Positions 10,794-14,259 of a stretch of DNA of 14,259 nt are shown here, piece after piece. The number at the start of each line of letters is the position of its first letter. The first letter of the stretch is position 1. The position numbers and the translations under genes were made by a program. Location: the NCBI GenBank assembly GCA_964058845.1, contig CAXKVR010000948.1, forward strand, positions 1 to 14,259, in the 5' to 3' direction. The notes under the pieces were generated by a model. It worked only from the letters and a program-made list of their open reading frames with translations, made no database searches and was not told the DNA's origin. The stretch comes from Carex sylvatica. Its lineage: Eukaryota > Streptophyta > Magnoliopsida > Poales > Cyperaceae.

Positions 10794-11290
10794 AATAATT
10801 ATTTAATATATTAACAATATAAAATATTAATTATATAATTATATATTAATAATAAGATACTAATTATATAATATTAATATATTAATAACAACTATAATAT
10901 ATTACAATATTATTATAATAATTATTTAATATATTAACAATATAGGATATTATTATTAATTATAAGATATTAAATATAATATTAATATATTAATATAACT
11001 ATAAAATGTTATAACGTTATTATAATAATTATTTAATATATTAACAATATAACATATTAATTATATAGTTATATATTGTCAATAAGATACTAATTACATA
11101 ATAATAATATATTAATAATAAGTTAATAACTATAAGATATTACAATATTATTATAATAATTATTTAATATTAAATATATAATTATATATTCATATTAATT
11201 ATTAATAAATCAATATTAATTATATAATTATATACTAATAATAATAATTAATAATAATATACTAATTATATACAAATAAAATATTATTAT
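10794..11290. repeat. A/T-only minisatellite core, period about 107-131 bp
   Basis: The block AATAATTATTTAATATATTA, followed by ACAATAT, recurs at 10794, 10917 and 11024. A shortened copy is at 11155. The spacings are 123, 107 and 131 bp. Between these anchors are related phrases such as GATACTAATTA and ACTATAA followed by ATTACAATATT. G and C are very rare over almost 500 bp. Unit edges are diffuse and the array fades out before 11290. Confidence 0.75.
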
Positions 11291-11350
11291 AATCATTCAA
11301 GTTAGGTCACGACGTGCAATAAAATTAAACCATCATATGAGGTGATTTAA

Positions 11351-11366
11351 TTTAGGCCGGCCTAAA
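11351..11366. repeat. 16-bp palindrome TTTAGGCCGGCCTAAA
   Basis: Perfect spacer-free palindrome with a GGCCGGCC centre, inside the right part of the nested element and directly beyond its A/T core. It is the only G/C-rich palindrome in that element and may be part of a subterminal repeat. Confidence 0.85.
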
Positions 11367-11590
11367 GATCGACTTACGCAATCTTAGTCCGGCTCAATTA
11401 ATGCTCGTTTAGTGGAATAACAAGGTCTAAACTCCTTATTCCACCCTTTAGGTCTCAATCAAACATGGAGAAACTGTGGATCTTTGTTTTCAGCTGGAAG
11501 AAGGGAAAAAAAATGGTGGCTGGGAGTTGAAGGGAGAAAAAGGGTATTTATAAGCAAACTCTAAAAAAAAATAGATCAAATCGAAATGTC

Positions 11591-11625
11591 ATTTCAGTCT
11601 GGGCTAAAAAATGGTGGACTGAAAT
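11591..11625. repeat. Extra hairpin copy in the right TIR
   Basis: ATTTCAGTCT (11591-11600) pairs with GGACTGAAAT (11616-11625) apart from one terminal mismatch that would be a G-U pair in RNA. The left arm has no counterpart at this position, so the right arm has gained a unit or the left has lost one. Confidence 0.75.
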
Positions 11626-11708
11626 TGTATTTTAGTACGTGGGTGTTACACCAACGACCACACCCGTTTTGCTGAAAAGTATGTGAAACCACCTCAAACT
11701 GAGTTATC

Positions 11709-11743
11709 ATTTCAGTCTTGAAAAAAAAATACCGGATTGAAAT
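11709..11743. repeat. Hairpin motif, right TIR copy
   Basis: ATTTCAGTCT (11709-11718) pairs with GGATTGAAAT (11734-11743). In reverse complement it aligns with the left-arm hairpin at 10276-10311 over 35-36 bases with a handful of differences. This confirms that both arms share ancestry. Confidence 0.8.
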
Positions 11744-11831
11744 GACATTTCAGTTCTTATGATTTTTGAAAAAAAAAATCATGTTGGTTTTCTAAAATTA
11801 TTTTTTATAATTATGGTTTATAAAAAAAATT

Positions 11832-11841
11832 ATTGGGTTGG
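11832..11841 (+). repeat. Right target-site duplication of the Mutator-like element
   Basis: Exact copy of ATTGGGTTGG at 10183-10192, immediately outside the right terminal inverted repeat. No base has changed, which suggests the insertion is not very old. Confidence 0.85.
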
Positions 11842-11913
11842 GTCCCGTGGTGTAGGGCCTATCAAAATTTATTATTTTCCAAAATTAAAAAAAAACATAT
11901 TATTGAAAAATAG

Positions 11914-12689
11914 CAGTGTTCTAAATAGCACGCTATAGTGTTTTTGGACCCTATACGCTAAGTTATGGCATCAAAACGTGCTATTTCAGCTACGGACGCT
12001 ATAGCAGTAATAGTGGTCCACTATAGCGCATAGCGTGTAGCGCAAATAACGCGCGCTATGCAACATGAGCTTTTTTTTCTTTTCAATTTATATGGATTTT
12101 AAATAAAGGCTCAGATTGGATTTTAACCGTGATTTTTTTTTTTTTGCAATTGACGTACTAAGGTTTATATTAAACTATTAATTATTAAATGAGAGATCCA
12201 TCAAATGAAATCAAATAAGGAAGCTACAGCGCGCTATGCAACATGAGCTGTTTTTCTTTTCTTTTCAAATAAGGCTCAGATTGAATATATTAAGATATTT
12301 TTTGAAGTAACTAAATGATACTTATTATATGGTAGTTTGAATATTTTGAATAGATTAAGATAGTTAATTATGCCATGATGTCTAGGTTATTTTGAAATTT
12401 AAATAGAAAAAAGATAGATTATGTCATGATGCTGAATATATTTTGAATATAAAAAGATCGATAGTTTATGATATGATATTTTGAGTCGCAATTTGTACTT
12501 TGTATTAGTTCAATATGAATATTATAATTTTTTAATCAATTTGATGTTATTTATTGTTCTATGAGACTTAGATAATGTTAATAGTTAGTACAAATATATG
12601 ATATAATTTTTATAAAAAAAATGCTATGTAGCATAGCTTTTTTTTTTAGATTTTCCGCTATGACGCGATAAACACTATTTAAAATCTTG
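11914..12689. mobile_element. Non-autonomous hAT-like element, 776 bp
   Basis: Left end CAGTGTTCTAAATAG; the reverse complement of the right end is CAAGATTTTAAATAG (11 of 15 identical, starting CA as hAT termini do). A perfect 8-bp direct repeat AAAAATAG flanks it (11906-11913 and 12690-12697), the size diagnostic for hAT insertion. Subterminal GCTATAG/CTATAGC-type motifs are dense at 11930-12060, including the inverted pair CGCTATAGTG (11931-11940) and CACTATAGCG (12019-12028); such motifs are known hAT transposase-binding sites. Fewer occur near the right end (12620-12670). The middle carries a partial direct duplication. No transposase frame exists, so movement would need an autonomous relative. 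Confidence 0.88.
12051..12284 (+). repeat. Direct duplication inside the hAT-like element
   Basis: The block GCGCGCTATGCAACATGAGC followed by a T/C-rich tract (from 12051) recurs at 12229-12248. AAATAAAGGCTCAGATTGGA (12101-12120) recurs as AAATAAGGCTCAGATTGA (12267-12284). The two copies are offset by about 166-178 bp, so a segment of about 70 bp was duplicated and then changed by indels. This fits slippage or abortive gap repair. Confidence 0.8.
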
Positions 12690-12697
12690 AAAAATAG

Positions 12698-14259
12698 AGA
12701 ATGATAGTTTTTGATTAAATTGATGAGGATATTAATGCATCTCTTGCGACCGAATTAATAGTTTTGTCTAATTAGTTTTTAAAAATTACAACGTACTTTG
12801 ATTACATAAAATTTGAAATGTACTGAAATCAAATCATCGTGTCGATTCCAATACAAGCTGTAAATTTAATGTATAAATTAATTTATATTTGAGTACAAAA
12901 TTAATGAGTTTGAACTATGTATTGACTTATTTTCAGTGGGACCAAACGTTTAATTCAATTGCATCTATTTTATAAAATAATAATTCATTGTAAATAATCA
13001 CTTTATGTGTTTAAAGTAATTACTTCCAAGTATAATGTTTTCCATATGAAAAAGGAGATTTTTATTATTTTTTTAATTTATTTTTAATTTTTTATCAAGT
13101 GATCTCTTTTGTGGACATTTGTTTCTGTTACTTAATTATATAATGAATAAGCGTGTAGAAAAAAAAAATGATCGTGCATATAATAATTATGAAGATACAA
13201 TGCAAAAATTAAAAGAAGACTTTGGGGCCATTATCTTGAGAAGTCAGCTGCATTAACTATGTATGAAATTTAGGTCTCCTACTCCTGTGCAGATGAGTGA
13301 TTATGAATCGTGTACCATGCAATTAATTATATATAGAGACTAGAATTTTTATTTTTATTTTTATTTTTATGTTCCCCTGTAAAACTAGAATTCAGATACA
13401 TTCGGCTACTTGACCTGAATCTGATCGAATGAGATTATGCTTCAAAGAAATTGTTCGGCTGGAATTTTCTGAAAGGATATTCACTCGTAAAACTAAGGAT
13501 TCAATTATGCATGTAAATATGTTTCACGTGGGATATCAAAATAATTTTTTTATGCCTCATATGCTTTGTTTTTATTTTTAAAGTTCAAACAATCAATCTG
13601 AATAATTCAATATGATATTCATATTAAAATTGCTTAAAGACCACATTTTATATTTTTGAAGAAATATTACTATTGTTTTTAAGATGGATATAAATTTAAT
13701 CTATGTTTCTAGACCATTTAAAAATAACGATTTTATATCTATAATAAATAATTGTAAAAATAATTTTAAAAATATATTAATATAAATATTATATTGAACT
13801 GTTCATATTAGTTGTTTAAACTTTAAAAATAAAAATAAAGATAAAACAAGAGACATTCGGATTAAATACTGAAAAACGGTTTGCCGACAGCACGTCATGT
13901 AACTCATGTGAAGTTCACCCCTTTTTATTTCCTTAAATCTTCAAAGGAGAAAAATCCTTAAAAAACTTCATTGGCCGATGTATATCTGCATCTAGATATA
14001 AAAGTTACCAATTCAGTCCACGCCATCTCAACCTAAACATAAAATAAGAAACTTTTGGGTAACCATTTTAACGGGACTAATTATATTATGAGGAGGATCC
14101 ACTTACAACAATTTGAAAGTTACAATATCTTACAACATCGTTTTTTTTCATTTTCAAAGTCTAAATCGTCGATTCAAACCGTTAGATATTTAATCTATAT
14201 TAAAACATGCTTGCAGACCAAATTTTACATTTTTTGAAATTTGTTTGCTATTTATTAAG
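12698..14259. other. AT-rich intergenic DNA without identifiable genes
   Basis: No open frame here exceeds about 60 codons, and none has recognisable motifs, splice-linked partners or coding-like composition. The only clear repeat is (ATTTTT)4 at 13345-13370. The phrase TTCAAACCGTTAGAT near 14175-14190 resembles wording I have seen in plant DNA transposons and could be the start of an element continuing past the window. Confidence 0.6.
13345..13370. repeat. (ATTTTT)4 microsatellite
   Basis: Four uninterrupted ATTTTT units plus AT, in the gene-free right end of the window. No function is inferred. Confidence 0.9.

Larger units (their letters stand above)
10579..11465. mobile_element. Nested inverted-repeat (MITE-like) element, about 887 bp
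   Basis: It begins TGTTTGATTGTGGACTAAAG and ends CTTTAGGTCTCAATCAAACA: the outer ten bases are perfect inverted repeats, with further matches inward (CTAAAG; TTATTCCA). A possible 3-bp duplication TGG flanks it (10576-10578 and 11466-11468), which would fit PIF/Harbinger or CACTA types, but three bases is weak evidence. The head of the terminus recurs as direct copies inside the left side (10650-10669 and about 10703-10754), and GCCTAAATT(G/A)GTTA recurs at 10607 and 10741. The core is an A/T-only minisatellite. It lies wholly within the Mutator-like element, so it inserted later or was captured by it. No coding capacity. Confidence 0.65.
10193..11831. mobile_element. Non-autonomous Mutator-like (MULE) element with long TIRs, 1639 bp
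   Basis: Left end ATTTTTTTTTATAAACCA; the reverse complement of the right end is AATTTTTTTTATAAACCA, so 17 of 18 terminal bases agree. The inverted similarity continues inward over about 220 bp (left to about 10412; right from about 11565), with matching blocks in the same order. One is a hairpin built from ATTTCAGTCC and its complement (10276-10311, counterpart 11709-11743). Others are ATGA(T/C)AA(C/T)TCAG and AAATGACATTTC. A perfect 10-bp direct repeat ATTGGGTTGG flanks the element. Long terminal repeats plus a 9-11 bp duplication indicate the Mutator superfamily. There is no transposase-like frame, so it is non-autonomous. A second element lies inside it. The right arm has an extra hairpin copy (11591-11625). 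Confidence 0.85.

Noticed and set aside
10794..11290. CRISPR-like or centromeric satellite array
   Set aside because: Only about four diverged units with no unique spacers. It is confined within a transposon and is A/T-only, so a local minisatellite is the fitting description.
10193..12697. LTR retrotransposon or retroviral remnant
   Set aside because: The repeats are inverted, not direct. There is no primer-binding site, polypurine tract, or gag/pol-like frame.

Overview
The window is nuclear DNA from a flowering plant, probably a eudicot. The evidence is spliced genes with GT-AG introns, a chloroplast-targeted carrier of plant type, and AT-rich intergenic DNA full of microsatellites and non-autonomous DNA transposons. 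I cannot name the species.

Genes (1-8.5 kb). Three protein-coding genes lie head to tail on the minus strand. (1) A single-exon, membrane-anchored, SAM-dependent methyltransferase-like gene of the At1g29790 type occupies 633-1946. (2) PLGG1, the plastidial glycolate/glycerate translocator, occupies 2344-5275; I rebuilt it as eight exons whose phases all join into 537 residues. (3) Choline-phosphate cytidylyltransferase (CCT), the regulatory step of phosphatidylcholine synthesis, occupies 6220-8403; I rebuilt it as eight exons giving exactly 300 codons plus stop. One CCT intron must be of the rare GC-AG class. The spacers are short (about 0.4 and 0.9 kb), so each downstream gene's promoter lies just behind the 3' end of its neighbour. 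The three products act in unrelated places (endomembrane, chloroplast envelope, and nucleus/cytosol/ER). Nothing suggests a pathway cluster.

Gene-free region (8.5-14.26 kb). I found no credible coding sequence here. It holds the CCT upstream region, short palindromes, a GC-richer inverted-repeat island (about 9.84-10.18 kb) and a transposon cluster. The first element is a 1.64-kb Mutator-like non-autonomous element (10193-11831) with long terminal inverted repeats and a perfect 10-bp target-site duplication. Inside it lies a second inverted-repeat element (about 10579-11465) whose core is an almost pure A/T minisatellite. After a 64-bp gap comes a 776-bp hAT-like non-autonomous element (11914-12689) with a perfect 8-bp target-site duplication. 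The last 1.5 kb is AT-rich DNA with nothing identifiable.

I did not find a new biochemical system. The most distinctive items are the nested transposon structure with its built-in hairpin motif, the obligatory GC-AG intron in CCT, and a hexanucleotide microsatellite translated as Asn-Ser repeats near the mature N-terminus of PLGG1.
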